Below, piece after piece: positions 1-7,722 of a stretch of DNA of 30,489 nucleotides. The DNA is from an uncultured Chloracidobacterium sp. (GTDB taxonomy: Bacteria > Acidobacteriota > Blastocatellia > Pyrinomonadales > Pyrinomonadaceae), in the NCBI GenBank assembly GCA_937941715.1, contig CALDGX010000031.1, positions 1-30,489 of the forward strand. Reading direction: 5' to 3'. The notes beneath the pieces were generated by a model. It was not told where the DNA came from. It ran no database searches and worked only from the letters and a program-made list of their open reading frames with translations. Within the stretch, counting starts at the first letter, position 1, and each line of letters starts with the position of its first letter. The translations under genes and the position numbers were made by a program.

Positions 1-151
1 CGAGAGAGTCTATTGAGTCTGGCGAGTCGAGTGAGTCTGTTGAGTCTGGCGAGTCTATTAAGTCTGGCGAGTCGAGAGTGTCGGGACAGTCAGGACAGCC
101 GGGACAGTCGGGACACGCGGGACACGCAGGACACGCGGGACAGCCCGGACG
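1..151 (-). repeat. Compound 9-bp tandem repeat array (left copy, truncated by window edge)
   Basis: Read on the minus strand, this array first has seven units of TGTCC plus a variable tetramer (plus-strand 142 down to 80), preceded by one degenerate unit at 143-151. It then switches to a block of 9-bp units built on GACTC plus four variable bases (79 down to 1). The period stays 9 bp across the switch. The junction is identical over about 30 nt to the junction of the right-hand array near 30053-30082, which lies in the opposite orientation. The array sits 66 nt downstream of the glycerophosphodiesterase stop codon, with the TGTCC block nearest the gene. All frames are nearly open because the period is three codons, but the peptides are low-complexity and I do not call a gene. 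Confidence 0.93.
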
Positions 152-217
152 GCCGGTCATTTCAATTTGTTCAGATGATCACTTTGGAACGCGTCCCGGG
201 AGATTCCGAAGTACGAT

Positions 218-1000
218 CTAACCGGCATTTAAGGCGGCGTAGAGCAGGCGTTTCGGGTCGTTGGTGATGAGGGCGTTAATGCCGCGGCGGCGGCAGCGTT
301 TTATCCATTTGGGCGCGTCGGCCGTCCAGACGGTGACGGGCATCCGGGCCTCGGCCGCGAGAGCAGCGAGCTTTCGCGAAGCCAGCGAGTGATGCAGCGA
401 TATCTGTTGAGCGCCAAACTCGCGGGCGATCGCGATCATATGCCGGCGCCTACGAAGTATCGTCATTATCGATGGTTCGAACAAGGCGGCGGTCTGCACC
501 TGCGGCAGGTAATGGCGGACAATAGGTATCGCACCGAGCCTGAAGCTTTTGACGATCATGCGGCCGAGCATCGGCGAGTCGCGGATCACGTCGCAGACGG
601 CAGCCGCCAGGGCATGATAGTCGGGGACGTTGACCTTGAGTTCGATATAGATCGGGCCGCTGAATCCGCCGCAGAGTTCGAGAACGCTCGCCAGTGTCGG
701 TACGGTTTCGAGCGAATATTCGGGCCGGGCGAGTTTGGGCCGCTTTAGGTTAAACCACGTCCCGACGTCCGTTTCGCCCAACTCGCGGGCCGTCAGTTCG
801 GCTACCGCGTGAGGCCGCCGGCCGGTGCGTTCGAGCGTCGCGTCGTGGATGACGACCGGAATGCCGTCCTTCGACAACTGTACGTCAAACTCAAGCCCGT
901 CGGCACCGCTTTCGATCGCCAGGCGAAACGCCGCCAGCGTGTTCTCGGGTGCCAGGGCACTTGCTCCGCGGTGGCCGATGATGAGCGGGACGCGTGTCAT
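218..1000 (-). CDS. Glycerophosphodiester phosphodiesterase
   Basis: This 260-residue protein matches the GDPD family, a TIM-barrel metal-dependent enzyme that hydrolyses deacylated phospholipids (glycerophosphodiesters) to glycerol-3-phosphate and an alcohol. The N-terminus carries the catalytic signature: HRGA with H10 and R11, PEN with E19, metal ligands in GLEFDV (E37, D39), and the second catalytic histidine in VIHD (H52). No signal peptide is visible, so it is probably cytoplasmic, of the UgpQ type rather than the periplasmic GlpQ type. Length fits the UgpQ group. The ATG at 1000 overlaps the TGA of the upstream methyltransferase gene in an ATGA arrangement, indicating translational coupling. 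It is the last gene of a four-gene minus-strand operon, and a 9-bp repeat array follows it. The family call is firm; the physiological substrate is not known. Confidence 0.93.
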   Translation of the reverse strand: MTRVPLIIGHRGASALAPENTLAAFRLAIESGADGLEFDVQLSKDGIPVVIHDATLERTGRRPHAVAELTARELGETDVGTWFNLKRPKLARPEYSLETVPTLASVLELCGGFSGPIYIELKVNVPDYHALAAAVCDVIRDSPMLGRMIVKSFRLGAIPIVRHYLPQVQTAALFEPSIMTILRRRRHMIAIAREFGAQQISLHHSLASRKLAALAAEARMPVTVWTADAPKWIKRCRRRGINALITNDPKRLLYAALNAG

Positions 1001-1650
1001 TTCTTTTCGAGCAGAAATATGGTCTTTGACCAGGCGATCGGTTCGGTGATCGGAAATTCGTGATTGCCGACAATATTGAAGTAACGTGACGCCGCCACGC
1101 GGACATTATCCAGCGGATGGATCTTGAACTTGTACAGCAGTTCGAGCACCGAGCCGACAAGCGACGGTTTGACCGGCAGCAGGACGAGCGGAGCTCCTTT
1201 CTTGAGCACGCGGGCCGCTTCGCGAAGCCCGGTATCGAGCGGTGTGTACTCAAGTACGCCGCACATCAATATCAGGTCCAGCGACTCGTCGGCGAACGGC
1301 AGATGCAGGATGTTTCCCTGAACGATGTCGGTCTTGGCGGCGTGCTTGCGGCGTTTGTGCAATTGTTCACGGGCGACCTCGAGCGACTTAAAGGAAAGGT
1401 CGAGTGCGATCGCCCGTTTAGGATCGAACGCCGCGTCCTGAAACGCCAATGAAACGATGCCCGTACCGCAGCCGGCATCGAGCACGAGCGAGTCGTTGTC
1501 GATCTGCAGATCGAGCGAACGCAGGTATTTGGCGACCGATTTGCGGTAGCCGTTGAGTTTCATCGCCAGATTCTGAACATCTGCGATGCGGTCATACAGG
1601 CCCTGGGTTTTTGCTTTGCCGGTTTTGATATGCGTCCCGTCTTTGGGCAT
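997..1650 (-). CDS. Class I SAM-dependent methyltransferase
   Basis: The protein (217 residues from the ATG at 1650) has the Rossmann-fold methyltransferase motif I DAGCGTG at residues 58-64 and a post-motif acidic strand end (AIALDLSF), with motif II/III around LDLILMCGVLEY and an EAARVLKKGAPLVL segment typical of UbiE/Methyltransf_11 proteins. The substrate cannot be told. A TTG at 1668 would add six residues, but it overlaps the preceding gene. The ATG at 1650 lies 4 nt after that gene's TAA and is preferred. Its stop overlaps the GDPD start by 4 nt. Linkage to a glycerophosphodiesterase could suggest a lipid-related substrate, but this is only an inference from context. Confidence 0.85.
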   Translation of the reverse strand: MPKDGTHIKTGKAKTQGLYDRIADVQNLAMKLNGYRKSVAKYLRSLDLQIDNDSLVLDAGCGTGIVSLAFQDAAFDPKRAIALDLSFKSLEVAREQLHKRRKHAAKTDIVQGNILHLPFADESLDLILMCGVLEYTPLDTGLREAARVLKKGAPLVLLPVKPSLVGSVLELLYKFKIHPLDNVRVAASRYFNIVGNHEFPITEPIAWSKTIFLLEKK

Positions 1651-1654
1651 CTCG

Positions 1655-3058
1655 TTACTTTTCCGCAAGGAGTTTGACGATCATGGCACGGATCTCGTCG
1701 AGGCGAGATGCGTTGGTGCCGGTTTCAATATAGCGGATTATGCCTTTTCGGTCGACCAACACGGCGGTCGGAAGGGATGTGGCACCAAATTGGAGCTGAT
1801 TAGACTGGTCGCCGGCGACGACAAAGTCGTAGGTGAGTTCGTATTTTTTGCGAAACGACGTGAGTATCGCGATCTCGGCCGCCGGATCCTTGGCCCCGAT
1901 CTGCATACCGTAGTAACGGGTCACGCCGAGTATCTCAAAGCCGTCTTTACCGAGTTCCTGCTGCCACTCGCGGATCGCCGGAAACGCGTCGAGGCAGGGC
2001 CCGCACCAGGTCGCCCAAAAGTCGAGCAGGACGACCTTGCCCTTGAGCTCGGCCATGGTCCGCGGTTTGCCGGGCAGCCATTTGTCGATATTGATCAGCT
2101 CGGGAACCGGCTCGCCGAGCATCTTGTACTGTTTGTCGCGGCGTTTGAGACGGGCGAGCACATCCGCCTGGGCCGTCTTTGACGTAAAGTCCCTGGCCGA
2201 GGCGGCCATGGCTTCGACATAAAGTGCGAGTGCCGCCGGTTTTCGCCCGGTCGAGATCATATAGGTGATCTTTTTATCGACCGCGTAGTAGTAAAAGCTG
2301 GGCGATTCAAGTTCCTTGGCGGTGCGGCGAAGTTCGTCGAGTGCCGCATCCGCCCGGACGATCTCGCCGGAACCGGCGTATGCCTCGTAAACGAGCATTC
2401 CGGTGTCGAGTATTTCGTCCAGGCCGCGGGCACGGGTCGCGGCTTCGCTGAGCATTGATCTCGCCGTGCTGTAGGCCGCCTCGGCGTGCGGGGCCATTTT
2501 TGTGAACAACGACGCCGATTGATAGGCCTTGGCGAGTTCACTTTCAATTCTGAGCCGCTCGCCGCTCTTTGCCGAGGGCCCGGCGATGTACTCGGCAAGC
2601 GTTTTCTCGGCCTGATCGAACCGGCGTTGTTTGGCGGCGATCACCGCGAGGATCGACCGTGCCGTCTGGAGCTTTTCGGGCGGAGCGTCCGCCGACGCTG
2701 TAAATCGGGTTAGCCATTCGGCCGTTTCGTCGAGATTTTCGGCGATCCAATACAGCAGGCCGGTGAAGTACAGGTCCTCGGTCGAGGGCTGCGAACGAGC
2801 AGCGGCGATCGCGGCATTTTTGGCGGCTAGCTGCTTCTGCTCTTTGCGGGTCTGCTCCTGCAGCCGTTCGCTGTAGGGAAGTTTCTTATCGGCGTACTCG
2901 ATGAACTTTGTCCGCGTGTAGTTGTTCGTTTCGTCAAAGAGCTGCTTGACGGCACCCGCGGTCACGGCCTCAGGCGTCGCCGCCGCCAACGGCCTGCCGG
3001 ATTGTGCGTTGGCGGTCGCCGCGAATATTAGGACTAAGAAAAAGGTGAAGTTACGCAT
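1655..3058 (-). CDS. Secreted TlpA-like thioredoxin-fold protein with long helical N-terminal region
   Basis: This 467-residue protein begins with a signal peptide (MRNFTFFLVLIFAATANA, cleavage likely before QSG). Residues about 30-310 are helical and repeat-like, resembling TPR-type segments. A C-terminal TlpA/ResA thioredoxin domain starts near residue 315. The redox motif WCGPC is at 351-355 within FWATWCGPC, and the cis-proline loop appears as TSLPTAVLVDRKG near residue 430. Proteins of this type act outside the cytoplasmic membrane as thiol-disulphide reductases, for example in cytochrome c maturation or repair of secreted proteins. The specific partner is unknown. It lies 16 nt after the glycine oxidase gene and 4 nt before the methyltransferase, inside one operon. 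The start ATG at 3058 gives a clean signal peptide. Confidence 0.88.
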   Translation of the reverse strand: MRNFTFFLVLIFAATANAQSGRPLAAATPEAVTAGAVKQLFDETNNYTRTKFIEYADKKLPYSERLQEQTRKEQKQLAAKNAAIAAARSQPSTEDLYFTGLLYWIAENLDETAEWLTRFTASADAPPEKLQTARSILAVIAAKQRRFDQAEKTLAEYIAGPSAKSGERLRIESELAKAYQSASLFTKMAPHAEAAYSTARSMLSEAATRARGLDEILDTGMLVYEAYAGSGEIVRADAALDELRRTAKELESPSFYYYAVDKKITYMISTGRKPAALALYVEAMAASARDFTSKTAQADVLARLKRRDKQYKMLGEPVPELINIDKWLPGKPRTMAELKGKVVLLDFWATWCGPCLDAFPAIREWQQELGKDGFEILGVTRYYGMQIGAKDPAAEIAILTSFRKKYELTYDFVVAGDQSNQLQFGATSLPTAVLVDRKGIIRYIETGTNASRLDEIRAMIVKLLAEK

Positions 3059-3074
3059 TTACAGTGAACGATCT

Positions 3075-4193
3075 TTAACTGCTTCTAAAACGCTCGGGGC
3101 CGAACACGTCGAGATAGTGCGACCGGCGGCCGTCAACCACAAGGTCGGCCAGTATTTCGGACGTTCGCGGTGCCAGGAGTATGCCGTTGCGGTAATGGCC
3201 GGTCGCGATATAAAGTCCGTCGATGCCGCTCAGTTGGCCCAGTATCGGCATCCGGTCAGTTCCGGCGGGCCTGAGTCCAGCCCAATGTTCTATGGCCGAG
3301 AGTCCGCCGAGTGCCGGTGCGATCTTCGACGCGGTTTCGATCAGTCCGGCCGCCGCCGCGGCAGTGACGCCGTTATCAAAACCGACGTCTTCGGACGTCG
3401 CGCCGATCAGGACGCGCCCGTCGGCCCGCGGCACCAGGTAACCGCCGGTACTGTAGATGACACGTTCAAAGAGCCTCTTGGCCGTGCGAAACGCGATCAT
3501 CTGGCCGCGGACAGGTTTGACCGCCACAGGTACCGGGAACGCTCCGATTTTGATGAGCGAGGTCCACGCTCCGGTTGCAAGTATCGTTTTACCGGCCGAC
3601 ATCGCACCGGCGGCGGTTTCGACACCGGTCACGACGCCGCCCATGCTGGTGAGTGTGGTCACGGCGGTGTCTTCGACAACGGTGATGCCTCGGAGTTCGG
3701 CATATCGCCGCAGGGCGGTCAGCAGTTTGCGGTTCTCGACCTGCCAATCATCAGGGAAAAGGGCCCCGCCGATCACTTCGGGCGACACGAACGGTTCTGT
3801 CTTGCGGGCATCAGGGCCGGACAGCATCCGGGCCTCAAGTCCGGCATTTTGCTGCCAGCGAACTCTTTCAGAGATCCGCGAGACATCGTCTTCATCAAAT
3901 GCGAGGTACAGGGTGCCTTTTTGGTCAAGTTCAATGTCGATACCGGTGTCTTCCAGCAGTGAAGCGGAAAGTGCGGGATACATCGAACGTGATTCGACGC
4001 AAAAGCTCAGCATATCGCCCGGTTCGTCGGTTTCGGCCTGTGCCCCGAGCATTCCGGCGGCGGCCCACGAGGACTGCTCGCCGCACCGGCCCTGTTCGAC
4101 GACCGTAATGCCGCGAAGGCCGCGGCGGTCGAGTTCGCGAGCTATACTGAGGCCGATGATGCCGCCGCCGATGATCAATATTTCTGAATTCAT
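3075..4193 (-). CDS. thiO: Glycine oxidase ThiO-like FAD-dependent oxidoreductase
   Basis: The protein (372 residues) is a DAO-family flavoenzyme. It has the FAD-binding Rossmann motif GGGIIGLSIARELDRRG near the N-terminus, ATGAW in the middle, GLRPAGTDRMPILG, and the C-terminal TGHYRNGILLAP signature characteristic of ThiO. ThiO oxidises glycine to iminoglycine for the thiazole moiety of thiamine. No other thi genes are in the window, so a role in another amine or amino acid oxidation cannot be excluded. The frame is open upstream to 4400, but the dinucleotide-binding motif starts right after the ATG at 4193 and that start gives the usual family length. It is the first gene of the minus-strand operon and diverges from the isocitrate dehydrogenase gene. 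Confidence 0.85.
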   Translation of the reverse strand: MNSEILIIGGGIIGLSIARELDRRGLRGITVVEQGRCGEQSSWAAAGMLGAQAETDEPGDMLSFCVESRSMYPALSASLLEDTGIDIELDQKGTLYLAFDEDDVSRISERVRWQQNAGLEARMLSGPDARKTEPFVSPEVIGGALFPDDWQVENRKLLTALRRYAELRGITVVEDTAVTTLTSMGGVVTGVETAAGAMSAGKTILATGAWTSLIKIGAFPVPVAVKPVRGQMIAFRTAKRLFERVIYSTGGYLVPRADGRVLIGATSEDVGFDNGVTAAAAAGLIETASKIAPALGGLSAIEHWAGLRPAGTDRMPILGQLSGIDGLYIATGHYRNGILLAPRTSEILADLVVDGRRSHYLDVFGPERFRSS

Positions 4194-4221
4194 TAGAGTC
4201 TTAACCTCTGACTTTGCTTGA

Positions 4222-4227
4222 ATTATA
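4222..4227 (-). promoter_or_regulatory. Possible -10 element for the thiO-tlpA-methyltransferase-GDPD operon
   Basis: On the minus strand these bases read TATAAT, a perfect sigma-70 -10 box, about 29 nt upstream of the thiO ATG. No good -35 match is found at 16-18 bp spacing, so the call rests on the -10 alone. Confidence 0.4.
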
Positions 4228-4260
4228 GATGATGAACCGGATCCGCCGAAACCGTTGAAT

Positions 4261-4288
4261 TTGTCCTGGTGCGTTATTTGGCTAAAAT
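4261..4288 (+). promoter_or_regulatory. Possible promoter of the isocitrate dehydrogenase gene
   Basis: TTGTCC at 4261-4266 and TAAAAT at 4283-4288 are separated by 16 bp. Transcription would start just before or within the AGAGGA ribosome-binding site (4289-4294), giving a very short leader before the ATG at 4303. This makes the assignment tentative. Confidence 0.3.
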
Positions 4289-4302
4289 AGAGGATCGAAA
4301 TT

Positions 4303-5322
4303 ATGAAACATACAATCACATTGATCCCCGGCGACGGCATCGGGCCCGAGATCACGGCGGCGACCGTCCGCGTGATCGAGGCAACGGGCGTCGATATCAA
4401 TTGGGAAACTCAGATACTCGGTTCACAGGCCCTGGAAAAGTACGGCGAGACTCTGCCGTCAGCATCGATCGACTCAATGAGGTCGACCAAGGTCGCCCTC
4501 AAGGGGCCGATCATGACACCGATCGGCAAGGGATTTACCTCTGTCAATGTCGGCCTGCGGCGGGCGTTGGACCTCTATGCGAACGTGCGGCCGGTCAAGG
4601 CCCTGCCAAATGTCGAGTGCCGTTATCCGGAACTTGATCTGGTGATCGTTCGCGAAAATACCGAAGGCCTATATTCCGGCCTGGAGCACGTCGTCGTGCC
4701 CGGCGTGGTCGAAAGCCTCAAGGTCATTACCGAAATGGCGTCGACCCGGATCGCCAGATACGCTTTCGAGTTTGCCCGAAGCAATGGCCGGAGAAAGGTC
4801 ACGGCTGTTCACAAGGCGAACATTATGAAGCTCTCAGACGGGCTCTTTCTTGACTGTTTTAACAAAGTGGCGAAGGACTATCCCGATATCGAGGCCGACG
4901 ACAAGATCATAGATAACTGCTGTATGCAGCTCGTGATGCGGCCCGAGCAGTTTGATGTGCTGGTAATGGAAAACCTCTACGGCGACATCCTTTCAGACCT
5001 TTGCGCCGGATTGATCGGCGGGCTCGGACTTGCTCCGGGTGCGAATATTGGCGAACTCGGTGCCGTGTTTGAGGCGGTTCACGGTTCGGCTCCCGACATT
5101 GCGGGCCAGGGCATCGCCAACCCGACCGCGTTGATGCTGTCGGCGATCCAGATGCTGCGTCATATCGGCGAAAAGGAAGCCGCTCAAAAATTTGAGAGTG
5201 CCTTGCTGGCCACGTTCAGGGACGGTGTTAAGACGAGGGACCTCGGCGGCGAAGCCCGCACGGCCGAATTTGCCAACGCCATCATCGAACGCATCGGCAC
5301 CGGAGCGACGGCAGCGGTTTGA
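4303..5322 (+). CDS. icd: Isocitrate/isopropylmalate dehydrogenase family protein, probably NAD-dependent isocitrate dehydrogenase
   Basis: This 339-residue protein is a full-length member of the beta-decarboxylating dehydrogenase family. It shows the N-terminal IPGDGIGPE motif, a substrate-recognition segment SVNVGLRRALDLYANVRP, RENTEGLYSGLEH, VHKANIMKLSDG, the metal-binding aspartate region VMENLYGDILSDL, and the C-terminal nucleotide-binding segment EAVHGSAPDIAGQGIANP. Serine and asparagine in SVNVGLR, and the TEGLYSG(L)EH segment, fit the short NAD-type isocitrate dehydrogenases of the TCA cycle better than 3-isopropylmalate dehydrogenase (leuB), but homoisocitrate or tartrate dehydrogenase relatives cannot be ruled out by eye. 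No leuC or leuD is adjacent. AGAGGA lies 8 nt before the ATG. It diverges from thiO across about 110 bp. Confidence 0.85.
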   Translation: MKHTITLIPGDGIGPEITAATVRVIEATGVDINWETQILGSQALEKYGETLPSASIDSMRSTKVALKGPIMTPIGKGFTSVNVGLRRALDLYANVRPVKALPNVECRYPELDLVIVRENTEGLYSGLEHVVVPGVVESLKVITEMASTRIARYAFEFARSNGRRKVTAVHKANIMKLSDGLFLDCFNKVAKDYPDIEADDKIIDNCCMQLVMRPEQFDVLVMENLYGDILSDLCAGLIGGLGLAPGANIGELGAVFEAVHGSAPDIAGQGIANPTALMLSAIQMLRHIGEKEAAQKFESALLATFRDGVKTRDLGGEARTAEFANAIIERIGTGATAAV

Positions 5323-5403
5323 CTTTCTCGTGCAACGGTTTGACCGGCCGTTCGTTCTAACTGTGCGAGCGGTCGTCTCGGCCGCCGCGCATGGGAGGTT
5401 GCT

Positions 5404-5799
5404 ATGAGACTATTTCTAATATTGGCCTTGCTGGCTGTCGTAATGGTGTCGTCGGCGTACTCATATACCCCTGAAACGATCTCGGTAAAGGCCGGCAAGC
5501 AGGCGGTCGCGAAAAGGAGCAAGCTGAAGATCAAGTTTATCTCCGTGGTCGAAGATTCGCGATGTCCGAACGGGGCACAATGCGTGTGGGCCGGCAACGC
5601 AAAGATCAAGGTTGAGATCTCGGTACCAAAAGGCGAGAAAAAGACCGTTGAGATAAACACCGGAACGGGGCCGAAAGGCGATCAGGTCGGCGGTTACGCG
5701 GTGACGCTGGACTCATTGACACCGTATCCGAATGCCAACAAACCGACCGACCCCAAAAAATACTCGGCGAAGTTCAGCATTGTCCGGCTTCAAAGGTAA
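5404..5799 (+). CDS. Small secreted protein of unknown function with a CPxGxxCVWAG motif
   Basis: The 131-residue product has a signal peptide (MRLFLILALLAVVMVSSAYS) followed by a mature domain that appears all-beta. A cysteine pair sits in the motif EDSRCPNGAQCVWAGNAKI, seen by memory in many small secreted or lipoprotein families of environmental bacteria, where a disulphide is plausible. No catalytic motif is visible and I do not assign a function. A strong ribosome-binding site GGGAGG lies 4 nt before the ATG. It follows the isocitrate dehydrogenase gene by 81 nt and is convergent, with only 7 nt between stops, with the DoxX-like gene on the other strand. Confidence 0.8.
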   Translation: MRLFLILALLAVVMVSSAYSYTPETISVKAGKQAVAKRSKLKIKFISVVEDSRCPNGAQCVWAGNAKIKVEISVPKGEKKTVEINTGTGPKGDQVGGYAVTLDSLTPYPNANKPTDPKKYSAKFSIVRLQR

Positions 5800-5806
5800 C
5801 GCGTGG

Positions 5807-6211
5807 TCACTTCGAGCTCAGGACCATCATTATTAACTCGAGAATAAAATAGGGTACGAGTACCGCGGCACCGGCGTAGTCCTTTGCGAGCCGTTGGCCG
5901 AAAAACAGACCCGTGATCGTTGCGGCCCCGACGATTGACGCGTAAAAGATCACCAAATTAGAGCCGGTCATAACGAAATAAATAATGCCGGCGGCACTGC
6001 CAAAGCCGGTTATCAGTTCGAGGGCCGTTATTTTTGCAAGCATTAGCGGGACCATTCCGCTGACGAAGGTCTTTGAAAAATGATCGGTCAACCAACCGAG
6101 ATTGCCCTTCCAGTCGAGCACCTTATCGAGGCCCGACTGGATGAACAAAATGGCCGTGAACAGAGCGGCGAATAGTGCCGGAAGATCTTTAACGAACTGG
6201 TCGAACTGCAT
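5807..6211 (-). CDS. DoxX-like small integral membrane protein
   Basis: The 134-residue protein has four predicted membrane spans: roughly residues 12-28 (ALFAALFTAILFIQSG), 50-70, 76-98 and 108-130. The first span ends in FIQSGLDKVLDW, matching the conserved start of DoxX/DoxD-like proteins. Members of this group are associated with membrane redox functions and quinone chemistry, but this protein cannot be assigned a reaction. It lies 18 nt after the aminopeptidase P gene on the same strand, so the two are probably cotranscribed. Confidence 0.75.
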   Translation of the reverse strand: MQFDQFVKDLPALFAALFTAILFIQSGLDKVLDWKGNLGWLTDHFSKTFVSGMVPLMLAKITALELITGFGSAAGIIYFVMTGSNLVIFYASIVGAATITGLFFGQRLAKDYAGAAVLVPYFILELIMMVLSSK

Positions 6212-6229
6212 ATTGCAAAATCGTAGTTG

Positions 6230-7540
6230 CTACTTACGGCCTGACTTCTGCATTATCGCCTCGATCTCGTCCGGATCCTTTGTTACGCCGGCAGTGAGAT
6301 TTAGATTGCCGTCCTTTGTTACGAGTACGTCGTCTTCGATACGAACGCCGATACCGCGGAACTTGGCGGGCGCAGATTTGTCGTCAGGCGGAATGTATAG
6401 TCCGGGTTCCACGGTCAGCACCATTCCCGGGGCATAGGGTTTCGATTGCTTGGCCTGCTGATCGACAAAGTAGCGGCCGGCGTCGTGGACGTCGAGGCCA
6501 AGCCAGTGGCCGACACCATGCATATAGTACTTCATGTACGCCTTTTTCTTGATCAGGTCCTTGGTCTTGCCCTTGAGTAGTCCAAGCTTTTTCATTCCTT
6601 CGGTCAACAGCTCGATCGAATATTCCTGGCGTTGTAAATGGGTGTTACCTGTTTTTGTAAATTCTATGCACTGTAGTTGGACATCGAGCACGACATCGTA
6701 AACCTCGCGTTGAGCCTTGGTAAACTTGCCATTGATCGGAAATGTCCGTGTAATATCTGAAGCGTAGCCCTGATACTCGGCACCGGCATCGATCAGGATA
6801 AGGTCGCCGTCCTTGAGCGGCATATTGTTCTCGACATAGTGCAGTATCGTCGCATTAACGCCGCCGCCGATGATCGAGTTATAAGCAACGCCGCTTGCGC
6901 CCTGATCACGCATATATGCTTCGAGCAGCGATTCGACCTGGCCCTCATTCATGCCCGGTTTTACTTTTTTCATTGCCAAAACGTGGGCTTCGGCGGCAAT
7001 GTCGGCGGCGCGCTGCATCAACTTGATCTCGTCAGCCGATTTGTAAAGCCGCATTTCGCCCGTGATGATGGTCGGATCGATGATGGTGTGCGGCGGATAT
7101 GCCGTCTTCAGGCGGCGAACTCGCTGTTCGGCGAGATAGTCCAAAATGCTTGAATCGAGGTTTCGGTCAACCGAAAACCGATAATAGAGAGTGTCCTTAC
7201 CGTCGAGCAGTTTGGCCATATCGGCTCCAAAACGCTCGACCGAAAATGCCCGGTCGGCCCCGTAATTCTTGACGGCACCTTCGACGCCCTGACGGCGGCC
7301 GTACCACGTTTCCATCAGCGGGTCACGAGGACGGACGTACAATGTATACGGCTTCTTTGACGAAGGGTCGATCACCGCGATCGCGTCCGGTTCAGGAAAT
7401 CCAGTCAGGTACCAAAAGTCGGAGTCCTGGCGAAACTTGAATTCCGAATCGTAACTTCGTGTTACCTCGTGGGCGGCCGGAATGATCGCGATCGAATTGG
7501 GTTCCATTGACTCGATGAACTTTTTGAGCTGTATTCGCAT
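6230..7540 (-). CDS. pepP: Xaa-Pro aminopeptidase (aminopeptidase P, M24B)
   Basis: This 436-residue protein has the AMP_N domain (residues about 1-130, with DFWYLTGFPEPDA) and a C-terminal pita-bread metallopeptidase domain. All five dinuclear metal ligands are present: D251 (LIDAGAEY), D262 (SDITRTFP), H345 (HGVGHWLGLDVHD), E378 (TVEPGLYI) and E402 (GVRIEDDVLV). The enzyme removes N-terminal residues preceding proline. No signal peptide is visible, so it should be cytoplasmic. Length matches E. coli PepP. GAGGAG lies 4 nt before the ATG at 7540. It leads a two-gene unit with the DoxX-like gene and fits the other peptide-catabolic genes of the window. Confidence 0.94.
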   Translation of the reverse strand: MRIQLKKFIESMEPNSIAIIPAAHEVTRSYDSEFKFRQDSDFWYLTGFPEPDAIAVIDPSSKKPYTLYVRPRDPLMETWYGRRQGVEGAVKNYGADRAFSVERFGADMAKLLDGKDTLYYRFSVDRNLDSSILDYLAEQRVRRLKTAYPPHTIIDPTIITGEMRLYKSADEIKLMQRAADIAAEAHVLAMKKVKPGMNEGQVESLLEAYMRDQGASGVAYNSIIGGGVNATILHYVENNMPLKDGDLILIDAGAEYQGYASDITRTFPINGKFTKAQREVYDVVLDVQLQCIEFTKTGNTHLQRQEYSIELLTEGMKKLGLLKGKTKDLIKKKAYMKYYMHGVGHWLGLDVHDAGRYFVDQQAKQSKPYAPGMVLTVEPGLYIPPDDKSAPAKFRGIGVRIEDDVLVTKDGNLNLTAGVTKDPDEIEAIMQKSGRK

Positions 7541-7563
7541 AATTCTCCTCGTTTTGGAGAATT
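7541..7563. promoter_or_regulatory. 8-bp inverted repeat spanning the pepP -10 region and ribosome-binding site (operator candidate)
   Basis: AATTCTCC at 7541-7548 and GGAGAATT at 7556-7563 form a perfect inverted repeat with a 7-nt spacer. The right arm overlaps the proposed pepP -10 box and the left arm covers part of its GAGGAG ribosome-binding site. Geometry fits a repressor operator; function is inferred. Confidence 0.4.
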
Positions 7564-7589
7564 GTAACCCAAAAGCCGATCATTGTCAG
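7561..7589 (-). promoter_or_regulatory. Probable sigma-70 type promoter of pepP
   Basis: On the minus strand CTGACA (7589-7584) and TACAAT (7566-7561) are spaced by 17 bp, each one mismatch from consensus. The predicted start near 7554 gives a leader of about 14 nt containing GAGGAG before the ATG at 7540. Confidence 0.6.
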
Positions 7590-7655
7590 AAGTCATGCCG
7601 GCTTCGGCCAATAAAATAAATAAAACGGCATGGATCAAAAAAATCCATCCAACGA

Positions 7656-7686
7656 TCGACCGATCAGGCAGATTTGTTGTTATAAT
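7656..7686 (+). promoter_or_regulatory. Possible promoter of the membrane-protein/que operon
   Basis: A perfect TATAAT lies at 7681-7686, 36 nt before the ATG at 7723. The best upstream partner is TCGACC at 7656-7661, with a long 19-bp spacer, so the -35 is weak. It is the only strong -10 box in the 182-bp gap before the seven-gene plus-strand cluster. Confidence 0.45.
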
Positions 7687-7722
7687 CACCAAAATTTTGT
7701 AGGCAATATGGAGATACCCCCG

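Noticed and set aside
13..267. 84-codon plus-strand frame with SLLSLASR and RDS repeats
   Set aside because: Translation of the left repeat array; low complexity and overlapping the GDPD gene end.
2922..4221. Long plus-strand frames opposite the thiO gene
   Set aside because: Antisense to a complete flavoenzyme with all family motifs; composition is atypical for protein.
4194..4400. N-terminal extension of the glycine oxidase
   Set aside because: It would cross the divergent promoter region and the start of the isocitrate dehydrogenase gene; the FAD motif begins right after the ATG at 4193.
7541..7722. preQ1 or other riboswitch ahead of the que-containing operon
   Set aside because: No preQ1 aptamer-like stem with an A-rich tail was recognised, and queE is more than 3 kb downstream of this gap.
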